Below, piece by piece: positions 1 through 11,725 of a DNA stretch of 64,000 nt (the first letter of the stretch is position 1; each line of letters starts with the position of its first letter). Position numbers and translations under genes: made by a program. The stretch is from Dichetophora obliterata (Eukaryota > Arthropoda > Insecta > Diptera > Sciomyzidae): contig OY986438.1 of the NCBI GenBank assembly GCA_963920525.1, forward strand, positions 50,929,253-50,993,252, read 5' to 3'. The notes under the pieces are model-generated. The model did not search any database, was not told where the DNA came from, and saw only the letters and a list, made by a program, of their open reading frames with translations.

Positions 1-240
1 TTGTTTCCACATTAACTCTTAGAACAGGGAAGAGGACTGCTTGTAATTCACTTTTTAAGACAGCGGAGAGGAATGTTTCCACATTAATTTTTAACACAGC
101 TGTGAGGAATGTTTCCCTCTAATGACATGTTATGTTAAAAAAGCAATGGAGTGTGCAACAAAGGTGAATGCTTCCTACATTCCATGGAATGTTTCCTGAT
201 AACATCCGGGAATGCTCACATTTCCAGGAGGGTAGCTTTC
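1..240 (+). repeat. SINE-like repeat body, copy 1 (cut by window edge)
   Basis: This segment matches the reverse complement of about 43960-44200, with the same order of GGAATGTTTCCACATTAA-type blocks and the shared block around CATTCCATGGAATGTTTCC. In the second copy a tRNA-like head with Pol III boxes lies just upstream of the matching body. Here that head would fall before base 1. It also contains imperfect internal repeats of GAATGTTTCC. No gene is supported; the small reading frames over it are incidental. Confidence 0.6.
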
Positions 241-689
241 GACGCAAGCAAACAACAACATTGCCATGTACATAATTCCTCGAATTACAACACACTCGGA
301 AATATCGAAGTTGTTGTAAGTGAGCTAAAAGAGCTAAAAGAGCTATGGGATTTTCAACTCTGGTCTCTACATAACTTAACCACAAATTTTAAATAACTAT
401 CTCTATAAATATAAATAAAAATTAAATTCAGCGTATTAACTTTTATGAACTTATCTTGTAGGAGTGAGAATAAATTTTTTACGTTTATCCACCAAGACCT
501 AAAATTTTGTTGCTTATCTTGTGTGACAGGCTAGAAATATCAACTTTTACTCGGCTCACTGTATACTTTCCTGTCTTTGCTCTATTTTACTCGTAAGTTC
601 GTAAGCAAAAAAACTTTTTTAGAAAAGTAGTCAATTTAGTCTAGACTCAACCAATAATTACTGGCCACGGATTGCTTACATTTATTGTC

Positions 690-1370
690 GTTAAATCCCC
701 TAGAGCAAAATTATAAATATTTTACGCTAGAAATGCCTGAATCCTCTCACCTACAATTATTATCTTTTTCGCGCTCTTGTAAAAACTCTCTTCTAACATT
801 TTCTCTTTCAATCTTGCCTACGCTTATAAGAAAACGCAAGAAGTGCGTGAAGTCTCTCAAGTAAGTTTAAAATAAGGCAAGAACAACAAAAACAACTCTG
901 TATAGAGTAAATAACTCAGCAGAAGGCGTTACTCCTTCCAACTTCAGAAGGCTTTAGTAATTAAGCTGTGACCAATCTACTGTTTAAGTTTTATATAATT
1001 TGATACTTGTTCGAATAAACTCTTCGAAATCATATGGCGTTGAAGCAGAGATGTTTGTTTAAGGTCAAGCTTAACACCCGCTACATTAGCGTAAAATATC
1101 ACTGCTGGAGCGTTTTTAGGACTATCTGAGAGAGAACACCCAAAAATAGCGTGAAAACTAGTGAGAATATACATATTTTAGGACTCTCTGAGCGAAAACA
1201 CACTAAAAGAGAGTGAAAAGTAGAGTAAATATACATATTTTGGAAAAAGACGCCGATTTTCTGACAGAATTGAAAAACTCGCTGCATAGCGTGATTTTTT
1301 TACAAAATCGCCAATAAATGTCGTGTAATTTCACAAGTGTCTCAATCGATAGTGTTTGTCAGATTTCGTC
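690..1370 (+). repeat. Interspersed repeat family, copy 1
   Basis: The stretch from about 690 to 1080 is repeated in inverted orientation at about 7133-7480, for example around TTCGAATAAACTCTTCGAAA and GTGACCAATCTACTGTT. The 3' part (about 1260-1310, ACAAAATCGCC) recurs near 53540-53600. No coding capacity is visible. I do not recognise the family. It could be a non-autonomous DNA element, because the copies are similar over several hundred bases and lie in both orientations. Confidence 0.55.
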
Positions 1371-1464
1371 ATTGTTATTTGTTTGTCGAAGTGATAACTT
1401 CGAAAAATTTATTAATTTGATAGAATTATTAATTATTATTAGTAATTAATTTTTTCATAGAATG

Positions 1465-1580
1465 TTTATTTTAGATGATTTAAATACAAATTCTAAATGT
1501 TTGAAAGTTTAAATCATACTTAATTTTAAATACTATCAAACATTTAGAATTTGTATTTAAATCATATTAAATCAACATAA
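1465..1580. mobile_element. Short foldback MITE (deletion derivative)
   Basis: Near-perfect inverted arms, about 1474-1512 and 1533-1568 (ATTTAAATACAAATTCTAAA and its complement), separated by a very short loop. The same arm sequence begins the much longer foldback element at about 14105-14495. This copy therefore looks like a deletion derivative of that family with the centre lost. Confidence 0.7.
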
Positions 1581-2300
1581 TAAATAAGAAGGTCATTTTG
1601 AAAAACTTTCATAGAATTTTTATATATTAATCAATTTTTTATTCTCAACCCACATTTTTTTGCGTTTTCTTTTTCTAATATTCCTTTTGCTCTTTTATTA
1701 ATTTTCTTCAAGAATTTCGCTAAGGACCGTGTCCATCGCGTACGTCTGTACCATTCAAAGGTTGCACAAAAATTGTATTTGATATAGTACGCAGTTGAAA
1801 ATAACTTTTTTAATTATAATTTAATATAATACGGCGCCTAGATGGGTAAGGCCGGCCCTGACTGTTGTGAACCATAATAGGTTGAAACTGTTGTATCTTC
1901 TTGACTGTTGTGTCTACTCGTAAGAAGACACAGCAGTTTATTGCTCTGGACCATAATTGGCCCATAAATCTTTCTGGCAAAGAATTAATCTTTGCGGTTA
2001 CTTACTTTTTCCTTTATTTATCAACAAAAAACTTTTCGCTTTTGCTTTGTAGACGCAGCAGTTACTATTTGAAGATAAATTTTTTATTCCAAAGCATTTC
2101 TCTTTGTTACAAAGACATTTCGTTAAAAGTTTTTAAATATACTTTTTCTTTGATTGTACGGATTTTATTTCTCTCGGTGTGTTTATGTTAACGAGCTATA
2201 ACAAAAAAAACCCTAAATAATGTCTATTAGATTTCCCAAAAAGAGACAGCATTTTTAATTTACATTAATTTGCTTTTCCGATGTTCTAAGATGCATTTGT
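1581..2300. other. AT-rich intergenic stretch upstream of first gene
   Basis: No coding region, repeat or RNA gene recognised. It lies directly upstream of the TATA box at 2306 and so should contain the upstream regulatory region of that gene. I could not identify specific sites. The chorion hexamer TCACGT is absent close to the promoter. Confidence 0.4.
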
Positions 2301-2305
2301 TGGCC

Positions 2306-2313
2306 TATAAAAG
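2306..2313 (+). promoter_or_regulatory. TATA box of the 2358-3138 gene
   Basis: TATAAAAG, followed by an initiator-like TCACTT at 2339-2344 whose A lies 35 nt from the start of the TATA box. This would give a 5' leader of about 17 nt before the ATG at 2358. The upstream ATG at 2334 would then lie outside the transcript. Confidence 0.7.
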
Positions 2314-2357
2314 CCAACTGTGCCTGAATCAACATGGATCACTTCTAGTTTGCAGCA

Positions 2358-3138
2358 ATGGGAATAAGTACAAGTTTTCGAACGCTTTGCTGCATTTTCC
2401 TTGGTAGGAGAACAACGACTAGGTGGTGAAGAAAATTGTATAAAAATTGTTTATTCTTTTTCAGCAATTTTATGTGCAACAGCTTTTAGAATCAATGATG
2501 AAACGGAGGCTATAGTTACAGATAAAGAAGCCGAAATAATTAGAGAAGAGCTGCAAGTTGCAACAAAGAAGACTAGTGAAAAAGTATCAGCCACTCCGCA
2601 GCTTAATGTAAAAACTCAAAGCGAAGTGGAGGTGGACACTGCCGAAGACGCAGATGGAGCTCTATCAAGCTTGACAGTTGAGGACACCGATGCACGCAGC
2701 AAATTTATTAATAACCGATACATACCTGATGATCTGTCCAATATTAATCCAAAGCCGCTCTTTGAATTGCTGCAACAAGAAACGAATCAACAATATCTAC
2801 CAAAACATTTGCCATCAACATACTCGTACAATAATGTTAGGCCATCAACTGTGTTATGCGATAAAGAGACATCATTCAAAGAAGGAAATGCATACAAGCT
2901 TCCAAAGCCTACAAATCCGCCAAGTTTATTTTCAAGACCCTTAAAACCGTTATCAAAGACAAATGCATCAAATAAAGGCCGCAACAAATTCAAAACGGTT
3001 TCCACCTCCTCACAAATCGTAGCAACGCCTGCAGCCAATCTATTGCTGAAATTAGAAATTGGCATAGCGGACCCTTTACAGCGAATCGATGATAATGATG
3101 ATGAAGATACAGTCGAAATAGAAAATAGTTTTTTTTAA
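2358..3138 (+). CDS. Small secreted protein, unknown function (join 2358..2403, 2465..3138)
   Basis: Predicted 239-aa secreted protein of unknown family. Exon 1 (2358-2403) starts at ATG and ends with donor GTAGGA at 2404. The 61-bp intron ends in TTTTTCAG at 2464, and exon 2 begins at 2465. Splicing in phase 1 joins MGISTSFRTLCCIFL to AILCATAF, giving a textbook signal peptide cleaved near residue 23 before RINDE. The mature part is hydrophilic, with Glu/Lys-rich stretches at the N-terminus, a Pro/Lys-rich middle (about residues 165-190) and an acidic Asp/Glu tail. There are no cysteines in a recognisable domain pattern and no transmembrane helix after the signal. An extracellular or matrix role is inferred from the signal peptide and from the architecture shared with four other genes here. 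The exon model is inferred; cDNA would decide. Confidence 0.75.
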
Positions 3139-3283
3139 GAGAACACTGGAACTAAATTCAAGTAAATGTATGTTAATCTCTTTGAATATTTAAAAGTCAA
3201 TTATTTTTTTTCTCGCGGAATATAAATGACAGATAATTGCTAATTAATGTATTTGTTTTAATATATATAAATTTAAAGAGTGC

Positions 3284-3289
3284 AATAAA
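3284..3289 (+). terminator. Likely poly(A) signal of the first gene
   Basis: AATAAA about 146 nt after the stop codon at 3136-3138. It is the only canonical hexamer close downstream on the plus strand. Confidence 0.5.
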
Positions 3290-3502
3290 TATATTTGTGG
3301 TAAATATTTAGGCGCCGTTATTTAATTTCTTTCATATCATGTTTTTATAGCTGTGTGCAATAGAGTGGAACGAATATTTAACCTCACCGGCTTCATATTT
3401 TTTTGAAAACTCCTCGTTGAAACAAATTTTGCTGCATCCTTAATTGATTTCTACGACATAACTTTTGACTTTGGGTTTTTGCATGTATTAAGTCAAAAGT
3501 TA

Positions 3503-3923
3503 CAGTATTGGCCAAAACTAAAGCACCCGCTAAGTGTATTTTATTCAAGTATTTATTTTTGTTATGAAAGCAACGTTATTAATGTGTGTTAAATATTGAT
3601 TTTATTTATTTATCCCTTAATTATTATACACAAAAACATAAAAAATTCAGAGTCTTATAAACATAAATTGTATAAAAAAAAATATTTAATCGGAAAAATT
3701 AAGCGGACAAAACTAAAGTACCCCATCCTTAAGGCAAATTAAAACTTAAAAATTTAATACTACTGAAGAGGAAATGTGATTGAGCTTTCATGCGATATCC
3801 CATTCCAGGCTGTTTTAATGGCTTGTAATAAATCTTTTTTGGTTTGCAGTTAATTAATTTTCATAGTGACGATCTTCCACAAGTTTTCAATTGGATTTAA
3901 AACCGGTGATTGGACCGGCCCAT
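3503..3923 (-). mobile_element. Tc1-like transposon remnant (3' end)
   Basis: The end starts CAGTATTGGCCAAAAC just inside a TA dinucleotide (3501-3502), as in Tc1-type inverted repeats. Read on the minus strand, about 3765-3905 translates to the conserved C-terminal Tc1 transposase block NPIENLWK followed by a helix rich in K and L. At least one stop is visible. The element is cut off at about 3923, where the dispersed 1.9 kb repeat begins. It is a dead relic. Confidence 0.75.
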
Positions 3924-5850
3924 GGGCGTACGCAGGATTCTTTCTAGTGGGGGCCAAGACATAAAGGAATCTAGAATGAACATAAGCAAAATGTAACCTA
4001 TATAATGCTATTTACTACGATTTTTGGTACTAATTTTGTAAACATGATACGCACACTACACCAGTTGGCACACGCTTGTACACATAAGCAAATCTAATAA
4101 ATTTTACAGTTCGTGTAAAAATCTTTCTCGTATCATGTCCGAAATATTAAAATATTTTATTTAATTTTTTTTTATATAATACATTTTAGTAATTTTTTGC
4201 TAAAGCAAATATTCTTAATAGTTTAATAAATTAAATAATGTGAGGCCTATATCCTTAAATAAAATCGCATTAATTACTATTGAGCACCCACGTTTTTAAC
4301 TTTTAAAATAATAATACAAAAATTTCCTAATATTGAACAATTTTTTTTTGGAAAACTGAAAAAAACAAAGTAAATTTTTAGGTATTTTTTAACTTTGGAA
4401 GCCTTTAACTCCTAAACTAATTTCGAGCGGACTGAAACTGTTCAGATTTGGATTTAGGAAGTCAAAATCCATATCATTCGCAAAAATTAAAAATTTGAGT
4501 TTTCGCTATACTTGAAATGTTCCCCGCATGCTAAGGGAGATTTTTTCACCGGATCTCACACCGTATTGACACCAATCTACTTATTTCTTTTTCCCAACAT
4601 GAATCAGTTCTAGCAGCTTGCAAGTTCCTACAATCGAGTACGGAAACATACCTATTATCTGAATGATTTAAAAAATTATTTTTTTTTAAAATTCAAAACG
4701 TATGAATAAATAAGCAAAGAGGTACATGTATAATAGATTTGTTTTTGGTTTCATACATTTTCTTAACATATTCCAGAACCTCACTGCAAGGCTTGATTCT
4801 GAATTCTGGTTTAATATAAGCATGTGACGCGAGAAAAGTCCAGATAATTCTCAAACTGGGTGGGCGCCGCTAAACAACTAGAAATTTAAGAAGTATAAAT
4901 GTTTGCTTCAAATCGAGTTTCCTATTTACGTTTTTATTATTTTTTTATTTACTTTATTTACTTAACATTCCGGGAAATAAATCCTTACGCTAAAGTTTAC
5001 AAGAATCTAATATTGACACCATAAGTCACATAAAAAACTTTTGACTATAACAAATTCTAATGTAAAATCGTTTGCTTAATATGATATAAGATTTTTTCAA
5101 AAATTAGTCCTCGATCCAAAATTGGTCTACTTTAATAAATTTCCTAATTTTTTCCTTCGCTTTTGAATTCGAAGCTTTGCTCTCGCCAGATCGCTGCAAC
5201 TTTCTTAATTTTAAATGCTGCAGGATTGTTTGTCATTTAATTAAGTTTTGGAAAAATTAAAAAAAAATCCAAATTGGATAATTTTTATGATAGCAAAACA
5301 AGCCGACTTTTTGGAAAACATTATTTTTTCACTAAATTTATTTACTTTGTCTTCTGCGTGTTTACAATGACTATATATAGTCAAAGTTTATTTCCGTTAT
5401 TGAATTAAATGCCCCTTGCTATCTGTTGCTACGATGAATGATCTTCGACTAATAAGGGATATCATTCATTAGCATTCGTCAATTTCTCGTAGGAATAACT
5501 TCGTATTTTTTTCTTTACATTCGTAGTATTTAGTAAAAAATTCATTCTTAGGTTGACCGTACTCATTATTCGTAGAAGGTATGAAGTTTTAGTTGAGTTA
5601 AAAAAATTAACAACTAAAATCGTTCAGATTGGTTTGTCGAACAATTACCGAATATAAAGAAATGTGTGATTGCAAGGTGGCCGTAGCCTACTGGCAGAGT
5701 ATGTGGCCCATACGCTAAAGAACCGCGGTTCAAAGCCCAGCTGAACAGAAGGGTTTTTTCGTAACAAGGTATTAGGATCATTTGTAAATGTACATTATAA
5801 ATTTGTTTTTGTACGAATACGAATAGAATTTTCGAAATATGACCAAACTA
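3924..5850 (+). repeat. Dispersed 1.9 kb repeat, copy A
   Basis: Direct repeat of 35340-37135, beginning GGGCGT(A/C)CGCAGGA and ending near CCAAACTA. The two copies align almost throughout with small indels; shared blocks include ATCTAATATAATTTTACAG-like, CCAGAACCTC and TCTTCGACTAATAAGGGA. No intact reading frame. Near its 3' end it carries a tRNA-like box (separate entry). It interrupts the Tc1 relic on the left and abuts the BEL gag relic on the right. Superfamily unknown. Confidence 0.8.
5676..5750 (+). other. tRNA-like / Pol III box within repeat copy A
   Basis: A box-A-like TAGCCTACTGG (one mismatch to the consensus) lies about 40 nt upstream of a perfect box B, GGTTCAAAGCC (5729-5739 region). 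The arms do not fold into a convincing cloverleaf, so this is not a functional tRNA. It looks like a tRNA-derived promoter inside the repeat. The same arrangement is present in copy B with box B GGTTCAAACCC. Confidence 0.45.
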
Positions 5851-6745
5851 CGTAATGATGATTTGAATTTTGAAAATCTCTGTGCAACAACGAGGATGTC
5901 GTTGTCCACATGAAGAGCAATTGTACACGCTTTTACAATTTTTTGAAGTATGGCCAGTGGACAGACAGTTGAGGCAGCAACGGAAACGCCTCGCAACTGA
6001 TGATCTGTCATTTACGCTCATTGCCAAAAGCTTCGAACAGAACTTTAATGCATGATGGCAGTTTTTGCACAACTTGCAATTGGTGTTCGTCTCTTATGCC
6101 TGATTGGTGTTGACTTTATTCACATTTGTTGCAGGTGCGTCCGATTTTTGCCCTTTTGGCACCGCACCTCTAAGGTCAGAAACCGTTTCTAACGTATGAA
6201 ATCGATTTGTTAGAAATTTATTCAAGTCAGCCCATTTGAGGATTTCTGCCTTGTTCTTTACTGATTGCTCCCATAAGGAGAGCGTCGTTTCAGGCAACTT
6301 TGTTGAACACAAATATATGAATATCGCATCCTAATTGCTGATGTCGACTTTATGCATTGTTAGTGCTAAAATTTCACTATGAATGTCTCTTTGTATTTTG
6401 TTGATGGCACTTCCCGACTTATTTGAAACCGCCTGGAGATTGAAAAAACTTTTAATTGACTATTAACCAAGATCTGCTTATTTTCATAGTGTGCTGTCAA
6501 GTTTTGTCATGCTGTTGCAAACCCTACATGCATGAGGGGAGATTTTTGCACATTCTCTTTTGCTTCTCCGCGGGTTTTTTGATTGAGATGAAAGAGTTTC
6601 TCAACAGGTATTAGCCGATTATTTGAGATGTAAATGGTTGACAACAAAACTCTGAATTAGTGCCATGTTAAATAATCACCGTGAAATAATTCGGCATCAC
6701 ATGGCGGCAAATTGATATTATGACCAGACATTGGCTACTCAACTT
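5848..6745 (-). pseudogene. BEL/Pao retrotransposon gag relic
   Basis: Minus-strand fragments are colinear with a BEL/Pao gag. They start near 6745 (a block like LPPCDAELFHGDYLTW), continue through a helical capsid-like region containing LPETTLSLWEQSV (about 6290), and end in a zinc-knuckle region with CLNCLSTGHTSKNC and CSSCGQRHP (about 5880-5990). The reading frame is broken by several stops and frameshifts. No protease, RT or LTR follows; the sequence ends at the 1.9 kb repeat. It is an old, truncated copy. Confidence 0.8.
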
Positions 6746-7132
6746 GTGAAACATCAACTTTACTGTGCTCTTTGGACGTGGACTTCGTTTATCTTTGCAA
6801 GACATATATATCTGAAAACACGAGCGATATTTTACTTTCACGTCGCTGACATTATCATCATTGTCGTAATTTGCTGCCGCTAACTTCTAAAGTCACGATT
6901 CATATGAAGTCTTAACATGTGTCCACTGCGACTTTAATTCCTACTCTTGAATTTTAAGAGCGAAAATTTTATTTGCTAAAAAAATTGCATCTGGCAACCA
7001 ATAAACATTTTTATTTTGTTTATTTTTATTTAAAATTTATTTTTAAATAAAAAAATTATTTGTATTGTTTTTGTTTCTAAAAAAAAATATAAGATAGAGC
7101 GACGATGATTTGACGAGAAAATATATTTAACA

Positions 7133-7490
7133 ATTTTCCTAACAATGACTTAAAATAAACACCTCTGCTTCAATGTCATATGATTTCGAAGAGTTTATTC
7201 GAACAAGTGTCAAATTATATAAAACTTTAACAGTAGATTGGTCACAGCTTAAATACTCAAGCCTATTGAAGTTGGAAAGAGTAGCGCCTTCTGCTGTGTA
7301 ATTGACTCTATACAGAGCTGTTGTTGTTGTTGCCTTATTCATAACTTTCTTGAGAGACTTCACAAATTTCTACAGTTTTTTAATAAGCGAAGACAAGATT
7401 GAAAAAGATGATTTTAGAGAGAGGTGAGAGGATTCACGCATTTCTAGCGTGAAATATTTTTTATTTTGCTCTATGCGATTTAATGAAATG
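7133..7490 (-). repeat. Interspersed repeat family, copy 2 (inverted)
   Basis: Reverse complement of about 690-1080, sharing TTTCGAAGAGTTTATTCGAA, TCTATACAGAG and GTCTCTCAAG-type blocks. The 74-aa reading frame over it is not supported as a gene, because the frame is not conserved in copy 1. Confidence 0.6.
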
Positions 7491-7812
7491 TTCTGCAAAG
7501 TTGCAGAAAAAAAACTCAAGAAAGACGTAAAAAATGTCTTCTTGAAATCATGGAACTTTTATCGCTAACATAAACATTACTATCGGTATTTTGAGGGGTA
7601 TTATATTCTATTATTTTCTATTCTCTTTTCTTTTCTGTAAATGTCATTCTCTATTATAATACTACTGTATAAACAATGGTAATTTTGAAACAGCTATATA
7701 AGCTTTTGAAAAAAACAACGTCATTCAAAGAGGAGATTAAAATAAATTCGTGTATTTTACCATTAAATGGACCAATCTAAAATACCATTTTGATTTTGTC
7801 ATTTATTATGTT

Positions 7813-8629
7813 TTATTCGTTTGATTTTTTAACAGTTAAATTTTCTATTTTATTAGAAACGGTTGTAGACTCGACAATACTAGCTTTAGTCGTCCGTTCG
7901 ACGTTTGTTTCAGCTTGATCTATTTTATCACTGATATCAATGAGAGTATCTACAGCGACGTCATGGACTGATTCTTCTATCTGTGGCTCCACTTTAGCCG
8001 GTGCTGAAGCGTTTCTAAAGTAAGGAGATGTACGGAATTTTTGGTCGGTGTATCTGACTTCATCGGCATAGCTCTGCTTACATTCTTCGTAGTTTAGCGC
8101 CATCCATAGACCATGAGTACGGCATTTGGCCACATTTAGTTTACATTTGTTATAGAAGACGGCCACCTCGCGACTAGTTTTCCCACAGATGGGTTCATAG
8201 GGTCCTGTGCAATCGTCATCGCACAAGAATCCTTCCTGGACTGCATTCGCATTGCCGTTAATGATAGCTGAATTACCATATACACAATCGGAGTCAGCGT
8301 TGAACCAAGCAATTGGTATAGCCAAATATGGTGGACTTTTTAGAGTTGGTGTGTCATTCACAGGAGCAAAAGTTCGTTTCACATAGTAACCATGTTCTTC
8401 GGTTGCAACAACAGACTTCGGATCATTGAAGGTTGACGTAGACCACTTGGTCTTTGTTTTTGATTTCGATTCATCTGAAGATTTCCTTTTATTTTTTTTC
8501 GAGGCTTCGATGCCGGTTGACACCAGTATCACCAACGCTGCAAAAAATGTTGTTAATTCAGATTTTCTGCATGGCATGAAGCCAAAATCAACTCTTACAA
8601 AACACAAGAACACTTTTAACCAGTTTCAT
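7813..8629 (-). CDS. Secreted Kazal-domain protein (join 8599..8629, 7813..8537 on minus)
   Basis: Predicted 251-aa secreted protein. Exon 1 is 31 nt (8629-8599) and encodes MKLVKSVLVF. Donor GTAAGAG opens a 61-bp intron ending TTTTTTGCAG at 8538, and exon 2 completes the signal peptide (SLVILVSTGIEA, cleavage near residue 22). A Lys/Ser-rich stretch follows. Then comes one Kazal-like domain with six cysteines at about residues 116, 120, 128, 142, 149 and 163 (core PICGK...FYNKC), and a Val/Thr/Asp-rich tail. An extra Cys near residue 95 is unpaired by this pattern. Kazal domains typically inhibit serine proteases; here the loop is unusual, so inhibition is an inference. Starting at the internal ATG at 8577 would destroy the splice signals and give a poorer signal peptide. 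AATAAA at 7807-7802 lies only 5 nt after the stop. Confidence 0.82.
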
Positions 8630-8696
8630 GTTTATGTTTGTTCTTTTCTTGACTTTGTTTCCTCTTAACAATATTGCAGCAACGCATTTACGAACC

Positions 8697-8721
8697 GACT
8701 GAAGTTTGATTCGCTTTTAAA
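8697..8721 (-). promoter_or_regulatory. Candidate core promoter of Kazal gene
   Basis: On the minus strand a TTTAAAAG box (8721-8714) precedes a good initiator TCAGTC (8702-8697, A at 8700). The spacing of about 21 nt is shorter than usual, so either the box or the start point may be different. The implied leader is about 71 nt. Confidence 0.35.
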
Positions 8722-9423
8722 GTGTGCTTAAGTATGCATATGACCAAGAATATTAAAACTACCACAAGTTTCTCTGCGTTAGGGGAACTTTCTGGTTTCT
8801 TCAGCTGTGCCCAGATTTGTTGACTTTAATCCAAGAGAAATCTGTGAATCGATCTTGTTTTGAACTTACTTTTCTGAGGTTCATTCACGCGCACTCAGTA
8901 TCGGTATCTGACTTTCTTTGGCTGATGATTCTTGGAATGCCTGCTTTATTCAACACAGCAACACAGAGAGCTGCAAATTAAAAGAAAACACTTTGCTGTA
9001 ATCGAAGAAATGAGCTTCTAGAGAAGCCGGTTTTAATTGGGTCAATACTGCTTGGCTTGGCCTTAGAAATAGTCTTAGCTAACTTCGCCGAACCATCAAC
9101 GAATATTTTTGTATGAATTTAAATGAAAATCGTCACGAATTGAAGGCGTAATACATCATTTAACATTAATGTATGTATATTCTCGATTAGCCACTGTGTT
9201 TCTAAAGCTGAGAAAGAACCTCTTTTTTGCATTTCTGAAAGACACACAGTTGCGTCAGCAACGTTTTATTAACTATCTGCTTGATTCAATTATAAATAAA
9301 AAAAATTTAAGGCAACAACAAAATTTTATCCAAACATATTAACAACGGCTTGGGAATATCATAAAAGCTGATATTTTCGAAAGTAAAGAACAATTTTTCA
9401 GAGGAAGACAAAATAATATATGA

Positions 9424-9580
9424 TGTCGCCCATTCCAAGCATAACGCAAAACGGGTCCGTCTCATGGCTTTCGATTTGTTTTATTTTTGGGCTATAGGCT
9501 CCTATTAAAACTCTAAGAACATAAGTTCATTTATTTTTTTTATCGCCATTCGTTAAAAAGTTATTGACCTTTCAATTCTG
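9424..9580. repeat. Interspersed repeat, inverted partner of 15230-15385
   Basis: Shares CGCCATTCGTT, CATGGCTTTCGATTTGT and GCATAACGCA-type blocks with the reverse complement of about 15230-15385. Its identity is unknown. The 65-aa frame at 15250 is part of the repeat and is not supported as a gene. Confidence 0.5.
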
Positions 9581-10196
9581 CAAATCGTCCGAAAACGCCA
9601 GAATTGGAAAGTTTTTAATCAATTGTATCTACGTCAGTTTTAATCCAATTTTTATAAATGAGGTACCGTTAGAAAGGTATTAGAAAGTAATTTCTGGAAA
9701 AAATATATAATTTTACAATTTTTGATGTTAGGGTTGCCATCATATTTAAAAAACAATTTATTTGCTAATTTCTTAAAAAACGCGTAATTTTTTTCGTTTT
9801 TTTATTTTTTAAATTTGAAAAAAATGTTGCCTTTAAGTCAAAACCAATTTTATGATGGAGCTTTTATATATTTTTTCGCAATTTCAAGTTTTGTGCACAT
9901 ACCTTTTCATTTTGAGGCAATTTACCGCCTATAAATTTCATAACGGTAAAGATATTTGCAAAATTTAATCTGCAAAATGGTTGTCTTATAAGGACCAACA
10001 TTTTTTTCATAAGTTTCGATGATCTTCCACTTGACCTTGGTAGAGAAAACTGGTAAATACCGAAAAAAATATTTTTAAATTTTTTTAACTTTTATTAGTA
10101 AAAAGGTGAACAAAATTTTTTTTCAAGATTGCCATATTGAAGATTATTAAATTCTAACTGATTTTGTTCCAAAAAGTTTAAAAATCGGTCTCAAAA
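9581..10196. other. AT-rich stretch, nothing recognised
   Basis: Homopolymer-rich sequence with no supported gene, tandem repeat or transposon end. Confidence 0.4.
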
Positions 10197-10242
10197 TAAA
10201 AAAGGCACAGTTTCGATAGTATCGTAAGTATAGACGTAGAAT

Positions 10243-11725
10243 CAGTAGCGTAACTTTATTTTGTGCGCCCGCCCGCAGGTTTCTAAAAGCGCCCTGCTTT
10301 TTACTTTTAGAGTAAAACTGTGTTATTACTAGGTTACTAGAAGCGAAGGAGAAAACAAGAGAACTCTTGACAAACAAAAAAAGAAAACAAAAAGAGACTT
10401 TTTTAATTCAATGGTCATATGATGATCATCATTTAAAAATATCTTATTTCATATATGTTATTTTTATAGAATTTATTAAAAAAAGCTATAACGTAAGAAA
10501 TACTTTTTATAATATCAAATATAATAAAATTTATAAGATTTTATCACAAAGCAGGTAAAAAAGCATCACATATTAATGATTTAAAATAGTAAACAAACTT
10601 AATGATTGAATAAACGGGGTCAATAATTTTTTATGGGTGGAATGATAAGTTTCAGATGTTTAGTTTAACTGTTTTGTATTGAACGTTACCTGTTAACTAA
10701 AGAATTTGCTAACGTCACAAAATATGACCAACTGACTGATTCAAATAACCTCAGTAGCTGACTTGCTGACTTGCAAACGGGTAAATCGACTCCGACCAAA
10801 ATCGAATTTTGCCAAACAAAGACGACTTTTGCTCAAAATATTTGGCCAAAAAAAGATAGAGTGATCGTAGAGCTATGAAAATTTGCACGAATATCTTTAA
10901 AGACAAAATTAGAGAAATCTTGAAAAAGTGACACAAATCCGACCTCTGCCACACCCACTTCCCATTTAACGAAACCCATTTTTGCCTGAAACTTCATTAG
11001 GTCTTTTCTCAAAACAACGAAATTTGCCACATAAATTTCTTAGATGATTAATTATATTTTAGTAACTCAACCTTGGAAAATACTACCCACTCAAATTAAC
11101 TACGTTTTTGTTCGTATTTGTAAGCTTTTTTGATTACAGCAAGGACATTTTAAAAATTGAGTTGTTTTGTGTTTTTAAATAAGTATAACTTTTGAAATTT
11201 AATCAGCTGCCATACATCAAATATATCTAACATTTTAGCTAAATAGGTCACAATAAAAAATGTATATCTTCCGTATTAGCAAGAATTTTTTTTTTTGATT
11301 TGGTGTAACGAAGGTCTAATGAAGTTTTTGTGAAAAACTTATAGTCAATATTTCTCAAAATTATTTTTTAAGCTTTTTAAAAATTGAATATTTAAAAATT
11401 TGTATCCCGCTTTTAGTGTTTACTTTTATGATAAACTTAAAATAATATTTTAAAAATGTAAACAAAAACAGCAAGGTTGCGGATATAAGAAATTTTAAAC
11501 TTTATTTTGATATAAAAAAAAATAAATATAATTTGAATAACAAGAAACATTTTATTTTTAAAAAATGCAACTTGGAAATATATATTAGATTTTTAGCCGC
11601 TTATTTTATACTGTGCGTCGTTCTCCACTTTATTTATCATTTTCATCAAGGAACTTTACGGCGCCCCTGGCTAAGTTGCGCCCGCCCGCAATGCGGGCTC
11701 TGCGGGCCCGCTTTTTACGCCACTG
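10243..11725. mobile_element. Non-autonomous hAT-type element, 1,483 bp
   Basis: The terminal inverted repeats are CAGTAGCGTAA on the left and CACTG-ended TTACGCCACTG on the right (CAGTGGCGTAA when inverted). They are flanked by a perfect 8-bp duplication CGTAGAAT at 10235-10242 and 11726-11733. An 8-bp duplication and a CAGTGGCGTA-like end are typical of hAT elements. GC-rich subterminal blocks GCGCCCGCCCGCA occur near both ends. No transposase frame is present inside. Confidence 0.85.

Noticed and set aside
2300..2358. Chorion promoter hexamer TCACGT near the five promoters
   Set aside because: Looked for close upstream of all five genes on both strands and not found, so an eggshell assignment is not claimed from promoter motifs. 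TCACGT at 19293-19298 is inside a coding exon.
8575..8577. Internal ATG as start of the Kazal gene
   Set aside because: It lies inside a well-defined 61-bp intron (GTAAGAG...TTTTTTGCAG). The spliced product has a better signal peptide and matches the architecture of the other genes.
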